DNA from: a bacterium
GTDB lineage: Bacteria > Zhuqueibacterota > Zhuqueibacteria > Residuimicrobiales > Krinioviventaceae
DNA: 64,000 bases
Direction: 5' to 3'
NCBI GenBank assembly: GCA_029561455.1
Contig: JAKQIY010000041.1
Span: 62,001-126,000 of the forward strand
Each line of letters opens with the position of its first letter. Position 1 is the first letter of the stretch. The translations under genes were made by a program, and so were the position numbers. Positions 39,924 to 49,230 of this stretch are shown here, one piece after another. A model generated the notes under the pieces. The model was not told where the DNA came from and did no database searches. It saw only the letters and a program-made list of their open reading frames with translations.

Positions 39924-41081
39924 ATGATTATTAGTAAAATAAATATTCGGGCCTTTAAATCAATATACGAGATGGAACTGGCCCTTAATCCCAAAATCAA
40001 TGTGTTTATAGGCGCCAATGAAAATGGCAAAACCAATATCCTTAAAGCCATTGAAGCTTTTCGCAATGATGTCCCCTTTGATAGTTCTATTACCTGTCAA
40101 TATTCCAGCCATTACCATGCAGGAAAATGTCCGGAAATAACCCTGGAATTTTCCGAAATCTCCAAAGAGAACCGTCGTAAATTACTGGCTTTATCAGATG
40201 TCTTTAAAGAGATTAACAGCTTTCAGATTCGCCGCGACGGCCCGGAGTTGACAGATTATCACCTCATCATTGGCGACAGCGAAACCGACAAGATCGACCA
40301 GAAAAAGCTGTTACAGATATTGCCCAAGATCATCTATTTCAGTGAAATACCTCTGCTTAAGAACAAAGTCAATTATGAAAGCCTGGTTTCCAACAGCGCG
40401 GAATTTTCTGCCGAAAAGAACCTGCTGCGGATCGGCGGGATTGAAGATTACGACTCTATTTTTGAAGACAGCTCGCGCGGCCGACGCGCGGCTGAAGAAG
40501 CCAGCCGGATCATTACCGAACAGATTCGCCGGGTATGGTCGCAGGAACAAACTATCGAGATCAAACTGCATATTAACGGTAATGTGCTGTATATAGATTT
40601 TTCCGATTCCACCACCGTGCTCGATACCCCGGAATCGCGCAGCATGGGCTTCCGCTGGTATCTCTCTTTTTATGTAAACTTTATTACCAAAACATTCGAG
40701 AACCGCAGCAACGATTACATTTTCCTCATTGATGAACCGGGTATCCATCTGCATCCGGCGGGACAAAAAGACCTGATCAAAGTTTTGGAAGACTTGTCTC
40801 TGAATAACCAGATTTTGTATACCACGCATTCGCCGTTTTTAATTGACCGCCGCCACCCGGAACGGGTGCTGCTGGTAAACAAGGACAAAAACGGTACCAA
40901 GGTCGATACCCAGTCCTATCGTGAAAACTGGCGGCCGCTGCGTAAACAAATCGGTTTGGCGATAAGCGACCTGTTTTTCTTTAACGATAAAAGTTTAATT
41001 CTGGAATTACCGACCCGCAAGCGTTTTGGTATGCTTGCTAAAAGAGATGTACAATACGAAGAAGGGGAAGACGGTAATTGA
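39924..41081 (+). CDS. OLD-like/RecF-type AAA ATPase without the nuclease domain
   Basis: 385 residues. ABC-type ATPase: Walker A GANENGKT (30-37), signature-like SRSMGFRWYLSF (238-249), Walker B FLIDEPGIHLHP (267-278) and switch His in YTTHSP (299-304). This is the OLD-family ATPase head. In full OLD proteins a Toprim nuclease starts at a motif like VEGPTE just after this point; here the corresponding SLILELPTRKRF (357-368) lacks it and the protein ends 17 residues later. It may therefore be a stand-alone ATPase or a truncated OLD. Ends overlapping the peptidase gene by four bases. Confidence 0.82.
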   Translation: MIISKINIRAFKSIYEMELALNPKINVFIGANENGKTNILKAIEAFRNDVPFDSSITCQYSSHYHAGKCPEITLEFSEISKENRRKLLALSDVFKEINSFQIRRDGPELTDYHLIIGDSETDKIDQKKLLQILPKIIYFSEIPLLKNKVNYESLVSNSAEFSAEKNLLRIGGIEDYDSIFEDSSRGRRAAEEASRIITEQIRRVWSQEQTIEIKLHINGNVLYIDFSDSTTVLDTPESRSMGFRWYLSFYVNFITKTFENRSNDYIFLIDEPGIHLHPAGQKDLIKVLEDLSLNNQILYTTHSPFLIDRRHPERVLLVNKDKNGTKVDTQSYRENWRPLRKQIGLAISDLFFFNDKSLILELPTRKRFGMLAKRDVQYEEGEDGN

Positions 41082-41992
41082 GTTCGCTTTGCGATGTGCC
41101 CGGTTTTCGCATCGGCCATTGCCATAACCTGGCCGCCCGAACCGGCTGTACGGTGATCCTCCCCCCCGGCGAAGCAACCGCCGGTGTGGATGTGCGCGGC
41201 TCAGCTCCCGGCACCCGTGAAATTGAAGTGTGTAAACCGGTGCGCCTGGTGCCGAAGATCCATGCTGTTTTACTTTCCGGTGGCAGCGCCTTTGGACTCG
41301 ATGCTGCCGGCGGCGTGCAAAAATATCTTGAAGAACAAAACATCGGCTACGATACCGGCATAATCAAAGTGCCGATTGTGCCGGCGGCCGTCATTTTCGA
41401 CCTCGGCGTCGGCGATGCTGCGGTGCGCCCGGATCATAAAATGGGATACCAGGCGTGCCTCAATGCAACCGCACATGAAAGATCACAGGGCCCGGTTGGC
41501 GCCGGATGCGGCGCTACTGTGGGTAAATTTTTCGGTCAGAATTACGCCAGTCCCGGCGGAATCGGTACCTGCTCGCAAAAAATCGGCGCTGTTTGTCTAG
41601 GGGTATTGTCAGTTGTTAATCCGCTGGGGGAAGTAATCAACCCGGAAAACGGGGAAATTCTTGCCGGAATAAAAAAGCCGGATCGCACCGATTTCATTCC
41701 CTCGCTGACCGCTATGAAAAGCCTGTCATCACATAAACCGCCGACCGCCAACACCACACTTTGCGTGGTTGCCTCTAATGCCGTATTCAATAAAGAAGAA
41801 TGTATTAAAATTGCGCAAATGGCCCAGGACGGCCTGGCGCGCGCTATCCGCCCGGCGCATACCATGTACGACGGCGATATCGTTTTTGCCTTGTCTGCCG
41901 GCGCCGAAAAAATGGATGTTAACCTGGCCGGCGCCATAGCCTGTGAACTGGTAGCGGAAAGCATTGTCCGCGCCGTACAGGCGGCGAATTAA
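41078..41992 (+). CDS. P1 family (DmpA-type, S58) peptidase
   Basis: 304 residues. N-terminal FRIGHCHNLAARTGCTVI, the G-rich RGSAPGTRE, LSGGSAFGLDAAGG and GAGCGATVGKF blocks, and NTTLCVVASNAVFNKEEC near 240-257, where self-cleavage in this family creates the N-terminal nucleophile of the small subunit (Thr/Ser). DmpA-type enzymes are aminopeptidases or beta-peptidases. The start is a TTG overlapping the ATPase stop (TTGA), implying coupled translation. Cytosolic; no signal peptide. Confidence 0.9.
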   Translation: MSSLCDVPGFRIGHCHNLAARTGCTVILPPGEATAGVDVRGSAPGTREIEVCKPVRLVPKIHAVLLSGGSAFGLDAAGGVQKYLEEQNIGYDTGIIKVPIVPAAVIFDLGVGDAAVRPDHKMGYQACLNATAHERSQGPVGAGCGATVGKFFGQNYASPGGIGTCSQKIGAVCLGVLSVVNPLGEVINPENGEILAGIKKPDRTDFIPSLTAMKSLSSHKPPTANTTLCVVASNAVFNKEECIKIAQMAQDGLARAIRPAHTMYDGDIVFALSAGAEKMDVNLAGAIACELVAESIVRAVQAAN

Positions 41993-42108
41993 AGCCTCTA
42001 AAAATTGCCCACGTTTACAGCAAGTTTATTTTCCAGATAATACAATTTTTTTACAAGTATGCCGGGGAGAAATGAAAATACCAGGATTAAAAAAGTTGGT
42101 TGGCTATA

Positions 42109-42813
42109 TCAGCATTCCGTATTGATATGGCTGTTTTTTATTAAAAGTGACGCGGCGGCCGGGCCTTCATTGAATATTAAATCCAAAATTGACAAGGGGA
42201 ACAGAATATCGTCATACTGCTGATAATATGAAAAAGGCGTTAATGAAAAGCTGTGCAGATTCATTCCCCCCAGCGTGATTACTTGCCGGGCAATAAAATT
42301 ACGCTCTTCAGCAGCGAACAGATACGTATCGCACGCCAGCTCCTTACCCCAACACAGCGCCCGCTCACTGCGGTCTTGCCGGTGCGGCAGCGCGCTGCTT
42401 TTGACAATTTTTGCAGTAATGTGCAATTGTTGCGTCAAAAATAAAAAACTGCTCCATAACAATTGTTCAAGCAGTTGTTGATCGTGGTTATAAACCGTCT
42501 GCAAATTTTCACAATAAAAATGATAATACGCGGCGTTACGATAGTTGATTTCCAGGGTGCGCCGGTGCTTTTGTTGCCATTTTTCATGGTTATCGATGCG
42601 CATGGCAGAGATGGGGGCGCCGCTGTCCGGCGTGGAAAAAACCGGTATGGTCAGCCATTTTGGCCCGGCAATAGTTTTAATAACCGTGCGGTTAATTTCG
42701 CTGTGTTTATTAAAGGTAAAGCTGTCCGCCCAGACGATAACATCGGCAGCCAGCGCCCGGCCCAAAACGGGAATCGCGGAAAAATAGCCGGGCTGTATAA
42801 CACAAAACCGCAT
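42109..42813 (-). CDS. WbqC-like family protein
   Basis: 234 residues. Opening CVIQPGYFSAIPVLGRAL, then DSFTFNKHSEINRTVIKT (the usual motif is QF.K.S..NRN.I), KWLTIPV, and IDNHEKWQQKHRRTLEINY fit the WbqC/VioA-like family found in surface polysaccharide loci. The exact chemistry is not settled; amide/acyl modification of amino sugars is proposed. It shares TAATG with the glycosyltransferase gene upstream, supporting a joint role in polysaccharide biosynthesis. Confidence 0.85.
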   Translation of the reverse strand: MRFCVIQPGYFSAIPVLGRALAADVIVWADSFTFNKHSEINRTVIKTIAGPKWLTIPVFSTPDSGAPISAMRIDNHEKWQQKHRRTLEINYRNAAYYHFYCENLQTVYNHDQQLLEQLLWSSFLFLTQQLHITAKIVKSSALPHRQDRSERALCWGKELACDTYLFAAEERNFIARQVITLGGMNLHSFSLTPFSYYQQYDDILFPLSILDLIFNEGPAAASLLIKNSHINTEC

Positions 42814-43949
42814 TATACATCCTGCGAAAAGGAGTGATATAATTGTAATAACTTGTGCGCTTCCATATCCCAGTTATAATTTTCCTGTACAAACCGCCAG
42901 CCGTTTTCGCCCATTTCTTTGCGCTGCGCGGGATTTTGTAATAACCCGGCAATTGCCGCTGCATAAGCGGCAGGATCGTCGGCTTTTACAATTATGCCGC
43001 TGTTGGCCTTGTTGAACACATATTTCAAGCTGGGCAGGTCGCTGGCGATCACCGGAATGCCGCACGCCATATATTCAAAAATCTTATTGGGAAAGATCAT
43101 GCGCAGCATTTGTTCATTTGGCTGCCAGGGGATCAGGCCGATGAGCGATTGCACAATATAGTCCGGCACCTGTTCGTGGGGAACATGATTGATATGCTCA
43201 ATACACCCTTCCAGGCCTTTTTCACGGATCAGGGCTTTAACGGTTGCTTCGACATGCGCTTCGTTGAACGGGCCAAGCAGCAACAAGCGCAGTTCAGGGA
43301 ATTGCCGGTTCAGAATAGCCATTATTTCTACTAAAATCCCGGCGCCGCGCACCATTGTTAACCCGCCGAGATATAATAATCTGTTTTGTTTGGGTAACTG
43401 TTTTTGCAGGGCGTTATCAAAATTTTCCAGCCGCGGCAGGTTACGCACCATAACGGTGCGGCAGCCTTTATGCGCCAGCCGTTTTTCCTGATCCGGAACC
43501 ACGCACACCACCGCATCCAGACGCTTCGCCAGAACCGGCTCTATAGAAGCAATAAGGCGGGAAAGAATCGGCTTGAGCCAATCGGGATACCAGACCCGTT
43601 CATAGACAGCTTCGGGGAAATTTTCATGGCAGTCATATATAACCCGGCTGCCGGTTGCCAGCTTTAAGAACAGGCCGACCGGCAGCAGTTCAAAATCGTG
43701 AAAATGATACACATCAGCCCGCTCTTTGAGGCACAAGCAGGTAAACCGAAAGACATTGAAAATGCGAAAAAACCGGTTAACCGGCCGTTTAACGCCTTTA
43801 ACGCGCACGCCCCAGGAAACCCGGTTATCAAATTCTGCATGAGCCAGCAGAACAACCCGGTGGCCGGCCTGGGACAGCGACCGGGCTTGTTTATGAAAAA
43901 TGCGCACATCGAACGGTTTGTGCACAGTAGTAAATACGCATATTTTCAT
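42813..43949 (-). CDS. GT4-family glycosyltransferase
   Basis: 378 residues, GT-B fold. N-terminal MKICVFTTVHKPFDVRIFHK with the linker to YHFHDFELLPVGL and YDCHENFPE (acceptor domain), then LLYLGGLTMVRGAGILVEIM, and FPNKIFEYMACGIPVIASDLP, the GT4 donor-binding Glu loop. Transfers a sugar from a nucleotide donor, probably to a lipid- or surface-linked acceptor at the inner membrane. Coupled to the WbqC-like gene. Confidence 0.9.
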   Translation of the reverse strand: MKICVFTTVHKPFDVRIFHKQARSLSQAGHRVVLLAHAEFDNRVSWGVRVKGVKRPVNRFFRIFNVFRFTCLCLKERADVYHFHDFELLPVGLFLKLATGSRVIYDCHENFPEAVYERVWYPDWLKPILSRLIASIEPVLAKRLDAVVCVVPDQEKRLAHKGCRTVMVRNLPRLENFDNALQKQLPKQNRLLYLGGLTMVRGAGILVEIMAILNRQFPELRLLLLGPFNEAHVEATVKALIREKGLEGCIEHINHVPHEQVPDYIVQSLIGLIPWQPNEQMLRMIFPNKIFEYMACGIPVIASDLPSLKYVFNKANSGIIVKADDPAAYAAAIAGLLQNPAQRKEMGENGWRFVQENYNWDMEAHKLLQLYHSFSQDV

Positions 43950-43953
43950 AATA

Positions 43954-46119
43954 TCAGTCCAACACCATGCTCAGGGCAATCCGGCCGCGTTCCTTGTCGA
44001 TGCTGACAACCTTAACTTCGACTATATCGCCAACCGAGACAATATCGAGCGGATTTTTAACAAATTTTTTCGCCATACGGCTCAGGTGCACCAGGCCGTC
44101 CTGCTTGACGCCAATATCTACAAAAGCGCCGAAATCTACCACGTTGCGCACTGTACCTTTCAGTACCATGCCTTCAGACAGGTCTTCCATGCTGAGTACA
44201 TCGCTGCGCAGGATCGGTTTGGGCATTTCATCGCGCGGGTCGCGGTTGGGTTTTTCCAGGCAGTCAATAATATCCGCAAGCGTTTCCTTGCCACAGCCAC
44301 ATACTTGAGCCAGTTCATTGAGCGACTTTTTAGTCGTTTTGATTTTGGCGCGCAGTAAATGGCCTTCGGCTTTGATCGAATCGACGCTCAGAGCCAGTTC
44401 TTCGAGCAGTTTTTGTGTGGCCGGGTAGGACTCCGGGTGTACGGCGGTGCGGTCAAAATAAACATCACTTTCCGGGATACGTAAAAAACCGGCCGCCTGG
44501 GTAAAGACATTGTCACCCACGCCCTTGACATTTTTCAAATCATCGCGGCTTGTAAAGCGCCCGTTTTCTTCGCGGTATTTAATGATATTTTCAGCCACGC
44601 GGGAATTAACGCCGGAGACATAGCGCAGCAGCGACGCCGATGCAGTGTTCAGGTCCACGCCTACCAGGTTCACAGCAGACTCTACTACATGATCGAGGGC
44701 TTCTGCCAGGCGGGTCTGGTTCACATCGTGCTGGTACAAACCAACGCCGATAGACTTGGGGTCGATTTTCACCAGTTCGGATAACGGATCCATCAGGCGC
44801 CGGGCTATAGAAATGTTGCCGCGCATCGAGGCGTCCAGTTCCGGGAACTCTTTTTTAGCCACCGGCGAGGCGGAATAAACGGAAGCGCCGGCTTCATTCA
44901 CTATGGTGTACATGACCTGGCGATCCAGTTCACCGATCAGCTCGGCGGTCATTTTTTCCGTTTCACGGCTGGCGGTGCCATTGCCGATAGCGACTATATC
45001 AACATTATATTTAACGATCAGGGCTTTGACGGTTTTTTTTGCGTCTTCCCACTGATTTTGCGGCGCATGCGGATAAATGGTAATACCTTCCAGGTATTTG
45101 CCGGTGGGGTCGATAACCGCCACCTTGGAGCCGGTGCGGAATCCGGGATCGATGCCCAGAATATTCTTGTTACGCAGCGGCGGGGTCAGCAGCAGCGCCC
45201 GGAGATTGCGGACAAATACGCCAATTGCGTGCTCGTCCGCTTTTTCGGTGAGGGTGTTGCGGATCTCCCGTTCCATTGCCGGCGCAATTAACCTGCCGTA
45301 AGAATCGGCCAGCGCCGCTTTCAAATCATCGGTAAAAATACATTTGGGATTTTTGACATACCGGGACTCTATTTCCGAAATCATTTCCGCTTCTGGCGCC
45401 TGAATTTCCACTTTGAGGAATTCTTCCCGTTCACCACGATTGATGGCCAACACCCGGTATTCGGGAATGGATTTGACCGGCTCGGAAAACTCTTTGTACA
45501 CCTGGTATTCGCCGATATTTGCCGGGTCTTTAGCGGCCGAGATCAACAGCCCCTTTTCAAAGGTTTTTTCGCGAATGACCTGGCGAATATTCGCATCTTC
45601 AGAGACCACTTCGGCTACAATATCCCGCGCCCCGGCTAGAGCTTCGGCAGCCGTGTTGACGCCTTTATCAGCATCTACAAATTGTCCGGCTATTTCATCA
45701 ATAATGCCGGAAAGGGTTTCCTGTTTCATAATTAATTCGGCCAGTGGTTCCAAACCCTTTTCTCTGGCAATGGTGGCGCGGGTCCGCCGTTTCGGTTTAT
45801 AGGGCAGGTACAGGTCTTCAACTTCCTGCAACATGGTGGCGGCGTTAATTTTTTCTGCCAGTTCCTCGGTCAGTTTACCCTGCTCTTCAATGCTTTTTAG
45901 AACGGTCTCTTTACGTTCCTGCAGGTTGCGTAAATAACGGATGCGTTCTTCAATATTTCTTATAACTTCTTCATCCAAACTGCCGGTCATCTCTTTACGG
46001 TACCGGGCAATAAACGGGACTGTATTTTCATTGTCCAGTAATTCTATGGTATTGGTTACCTGGTGTTCACGAATATTCAGTTCTTCCGCAATCAGCGCAT
46101 ACATTTGTTTCTCGTTCAA
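43954..46119 (-). CDS. tex: RNA-binding transcription accessory protein Tex (YhgF)
   Basis: 721 residues from TTG 46119, placed by a GGAGG site five bases upstream; an ATG 22 codons earlier is open but has a poor site and hydrophobic, unconserved residues. Layout: N-terminal helical region (TVPFIARYRKEMTGSLDEE), YqgF/RNase-H-like domain (LGIDPGFRTGSKVAVID), helix-hairpin-helix domains (NTASASLLRYVSGVNSRVA) and a C-terminal S1 domain (GMVLKGTVRNVVDFGAFVDI). Cytosolic; binds RNA and affects transcription and translation fidelity. Four bases upstream of the glycosyltransferase gene. Confidence 0.95.
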   Translation of the reverse strand: MNEKQMYALIAEELNIREHQVTNTIELLDNENTVPFIARYRKEMTGSLDEEVIRNIEERIRYLRNLQERKETVLKSIEEQGKLTEELAEKINAATMLQEVEDLYLPYKPKRRTRATIAREKGLEPLAELIMKQETLSGIIDEIAGQFVDADKGVNTAAEALAGARDIVAEVVSEDANIRQVIREKTFEKGLLISAAKDPANIGEYQVYKEFSEPVKSIPEYRVLAINRGEREEFLKVEIQAPEAEMISEIESRYVKNPKCIFTDDLKAALADSYGRLIAPAMEREIRNTLTEKADEHAIGVFVRNLRALLLTPPLRNKNILGIDPGFRTGSKVAVIDPTGKYLEGITIYPHAPQNQWEDAKKTVKALIVKYNVDIVAIGNGTASRETEKMTAELIGELDRQVMYTIVNEAGASVYSASPVAKKEFPELDASMRGNISIARRLMDPLSELVKIDPKSIGVGLYQHDVNQTRLAEALDHVVESAVNLVGVDLNTASASLLRYVSGVNSRVAENIIKYREENGRFTSRDDLKNVKGVGDNVFTQAAGFLRIPESDVYFDRTAVHPESYPATQKLLEELALSVDSIKAEGHLLRAKIKTTKKSLNELAQVCGCGKETLADIIDCLEKPNRDPRDEMPKPILRSDVLSMEDLSEGMVLKGTVRNVVDFGAFVDIGVKQDGLVHLSRMAKKFVKNPLDIVSVGDIVEVKVVSIDKERGRIALSMVLD

Positions 46120-46263
46120 GGGTCCTCCGTAATGTTGTAAAAATTTCAAGGCATTAAATATAAAAGTTAAAGGCTGGAAAAGCAAGAAGTTTACATAACG
46201 ACATAAAAAAAAGCGAGGAATTGCAGAGGCTATATCGTTTCTATTAACCGCTACCCGGTAAAC

Positions 46264-46299
46264 AAAAAAGGCTGATGCGTATATTCATCAGCCTTTTTC
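46264..46299 (-). terminator. Rho-independent terminator after the PorV-OmpA fusion gene
   Basis: Stem AAAAAAGGCTGATG / CATCAGCCTTTTT around a seven-base loop with a U-tract on the minus strand, five bases beyond the stop at 46304. Confidence 0.88.
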
Positions 46300-46303
46300 A
46301 CAA

Positions 46304-49228
46304 TTAATAAAGGGGCGAACCCTTCATATAGATTTTAATCTCGATGCGCCGGTTGAGAATGCGCCCGGAAGACTTTTCATTATCGCCGATCAGCACCACC
46401 TCGCCGGTCAATCGTTCAATTTGCAGGGGATTATACTCGCCAAATCCCTGCGTCTGGTCGACACGGCTGACAATACTGTCATAATAATTCGGATGTTTCT
46501 TTTTCAGGTATTCTTTGAAAATCTCATAAAAGCTGTTGGCGCGCCGGTCCGACAGCCGCTCGTTGATGGCCGAAGAGCCGGTTGCGCAGGCATGGCCGCT
46601 AAAGGCAATGCGCATAGCCGGATTTTCCAGTAATATGCTGGCCTGTTCAAACAATTTATCCAGGTAGAAATCATACAACGGATCGGTTTGCGCAAATTTA
46701 AGCGGTACAGCAATACGCTGTTCACGGGTAAAGTCCCGTTTATGCATCAACACTTTTTTCGGTTGGGTGCGGAAGGTTCGGCCCAATGTGTCGGTAAAGA
46801 GGATATGGTATTCCGCTTCTTTTTCATCCCAGTACAGGTCTTCTTTATTCACCGGCAGCCATTCGACATTTTTATTGATCTTGCTGCCACTGGCCAGGCT
46901 AAGCGAAATAGTATCTTTAATACCGCGACCATAATACAAAGAAAAAGCCTCGGCAGCAGGAACGGCATATTTTAACTCGGTTTTAAAAATTATGTGTTTC
47001 AACAAGGTTTCATTGTCGCGGTGTTCAACCGGTAAAAATAACGGATCCTGGCCGACCGAATCCGAGGAGATTTGCACCATACGGCGTTCTTCAAAAATCC
47101 ATTGCGCGTCTTCCGGGTTGGAAGGAACCCGGCGTGACGGCAGTACCTGCCCCGCGGCAATCCTGATCTGGTTGGGCCGTACACCCCGGTTTAACAGCGT
47201 ATCCCGAACCGCGCGGGCGCGTTGATCGGCCAGCTCTTTGGTTGCGTTTTCCGAATTGGTATCGGCATAACCCTGTAACTGGATTTTATACTGAGGATAG
47301 CGCACCAACCGTTCGGCTATGATACTGAGATGCGGATCGAAATTGGAAAAGGTCAGATAATCGGGGGCGACATCCGCTTTATTAACATCAAAAGTAATTT
47401 CCGTTACTATCGGCATGGTAATAACTACCCGAGAATTGATCAGAGCCAGCGCCGTATCCGCAGTAGATATTTGTCCTTTAGGTATGGTATATTCATCCTG
47501 GATCAGGATATTATTTTTCTTGTCCCATTCCACCAGTTTGTTTTCCACATCGGCACAGGCAATAATTTCATGTTTACCCAGCCAGCGGCTGTACCAATCC
47601 AGGTGGATGGTTTTTTGCTTGCCGGGAACCAGCGAATCGATGGTCGTTTTGGATAGCAACCGGGTAAACGGTTCATTTTGATATGATTCGTCCAGTTGTT
47701 CTTTAAACACGCCAAGCGAGTCCGTAATATTGACAATAAAATTCCTGGCAACCCGATCGCCGATATTGGAAACCGTTACCCGCAGGGCGCCGTGATATTC
47801 ATCCAGCGTGATCCAGGGACTGTAATCGAACTCGATCTTTTCAATATTAATATCCGGCATGGGCACATAGAACCGGGCGATATATTTATCATCTTTTTCC
47901 GCCATGCGCACATGGTTATCTTGATCGACAGCGCACACCGCCCAATAATAATTACCGCCAAAAGCCTGGGTAAACAGGTAATCGTTCTTTTGGACAGCGG
48001 TTTTTACCAGAAAATTGGAAACATTAATGTACTGCAACAACATATCCGGATCGTCCCTGTATAACTGGTCGATGCGGGCCATTTTTACGCTATCCTGATC
48101 GATGAGCAGGGTATACGCCACATCATCAAACAAATCGGGATCGACCGTGCCCTGCCATTTAACCAGCACGGTATCGGTTAAAAAGGTATCCACGTCGGCA
48201 GTGGTCAAAAACTTGAATTTTTCAGGCCCGATGGGATAATGACTCATTGTGCCGCGATAGGTGCGGTTAAAAAAGTCCGCTTCGTTCATGGATGCCAGAT
48301 CGACGCGCATGGCATTGTTGCGTCCGGGGAATACATCTCCCAGCGAAGCAATATTCACATCGTCCAGCCTGAGACTGGCGCCAATGGATAATTTTTCGAA
48401 CAGGTCGTTATCAAAATTATAACCGCCATTAATAGATAAAGTGCGGTTAAGCGTAACTTCGGCGCCGATACCCAGCACATCCTTTTCATCTTTAACCTGC
48501 TGGTAATCGGCGGTTAATAAAACCTGCACGCCCTTGTGCGAACCGGTGTAAAAAGCCAGGCCGGCGCGCATGGTTTGCGGTAATGGCGTTCCGGTCTGGT
48601 TAAACAGCATGTCGTTGCCTAGCTGGGTAATTGCCACACCCATAGAAACAATACCATACGGAAACAGCGGATTACCCATGGTAAAGCGCGGGGTACGCAA
48701 GGACAGCCCGGTATCGAACACCCAGGTTGACGCGCTGTATTCATCGAGATTACTTTGTAAATATTTAAAATTTGCGCCCAACGCTATATTTCTTGATAAA
48801 AACGTTAACGGCTGGCCGATGCTGACTGCCGCCACCATATCATTATAAGAAGCCGACGGCATAGCCTCATCGGTACTGTCAAATTCCGGCATACCCTGGT
48901 AAAGCAGGCCCAGAGCCAGCCGTGTCTGCCGGCTCCAGGGAGTGGGAATTTTTTGTCCGTATATGAACGAGGCGTTGGAAATATCGGCAATCCATTTAGT
49001 ATAGGAAGCCGCCCATTGCCATTCCCGTAAAAATCCGGTAGCGGCTGGATTGGCATAAATGGCATGCGGATCGTCAATCACCCCGGTGTGAGCGGCGGCC
49101 ATAGACTGTAATCGTGCGCCCGGCAGCATCTTTAAAAAAGCCGATCCGGCCCGTATCTGAGCGTACAGATTTCCGGTTATAAAAAACAACAGAACAAGAA
49201 TAAACCAGCGTATTTCTTTGCTTTTCAT
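46304..49228 (-). CDS. PorV/PorQ-like outer-membrane barrel fused to CARDB-like and two OmpA-like domains
   Basis: 974 residues with a signal peptide (1-23). Residues 24-300 match the PorV/UPF0164 barrel pattern: RAGSAFLKMLPGARLQSMAAA, then ANPAATGFL and repeated strands ending SIGASLRLDD. Residues 333-455 look like a fibronectin-type domain, 460-580 a CARDB-like domain (ALRVTVSNIGDRVARNF), and two OmpA C-terminal-like domains follow at about 610-722 (FDVNKADVAPD, GYADTNSENATKELADQRA) and 842-966 (SGHACATGSSAINERLSDRRA). OmpA domains bind peptidoglycan, so the protein should tie the outer membrane to the wall. Three bases after the DUF11-repeat gene and closed by a terminator. Confidence 0.85.
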   Translation of the reverse strand: MKSKEIRWFILVLLFFITGNLYAQIRAGSAFLKMLPGARLQSMAAAHTGVIDDPHAIYANPAATGFLREWQWAASYTKWIADISNASFIYGQKIPTPWSRQTRLALGLLYQGMPEFDSTDEAMPSASYNDMVAAVSIGQPLTFLSRNIALGANFKYLQSNLDEYSASTWVFDTGLSLRTPRFTMGNPLFPYGIVSMGVAITQLGNDMLFNQTGTPLPQTMRAGLAFYTGSHKGVQVLLTADYQQVKDEKDVLGIGAEVTLNRTLSINGGYNFDNDLFEKLSIGASLRLDDVNIASLGDVFPGRNNAMRVDLASMNEADFFNRTYRGTMSHYPIGPEKFKFLTTADVDTFLTDTVLVKWQGTVDPDLFDDVAYTLLIDQDSVKMARIDQLYRDDPDMLLQYINVSNFLVKTAVQKNDYLFTQAFGGNYYWAVCAVDQDNHVRMAEKDDKYIARFYVPMPDINIEKIEFDYSPWITLDEYHGALRVTVSNIGDRVARNFIVNITDSLGVFKEQLDESYQNEPFTRLLSKTTIDSLVPGKQKTIHLDWYSRWLGKHEIIACADVENKLVEWDKKNNILIQDEYTIPKGQISTADTALALINSRVVITMPIVTEITFDVNKADVAPDYLTFSNFDPHLSIIAERLVRYPQYKIQLQGYADTNSENATKELADQRARAVRDTLLNRGVRPNQIRIAAGQVLPSRRVPSNPEDAQWIFEERRMVQISSDSVGQDPLFLPVEHRDNETLLKHIIFKTELKYAVPAAEAFSLYYGRGIKDTISLSLASGSKINKNVEWLPVNKEDLYWDEKEAEYHILFTDTLGRTFRTQPKKVLMHKRDFTREQRIAVPLKFAQTDPLYDFYLDKLFEQASILLENPAMRIAFSGHACATGSSAINERLSDRRANSFYEIFKEYLKKKHPNYYDSIVSRVDQTQGFGEYNPLQIERLTGEVVLIGDNEKSSGRILNRRIEIKIYMKGSPLY

Positions 49229-49230
49229 AG

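Noticed and set aside
46120-46185. 22-codon N-terminal extension of tex
   Set aside because: The extension is hydrophobic and unlike Tex N-termini, whereas GGAGG lies five bases before TTG 46119.
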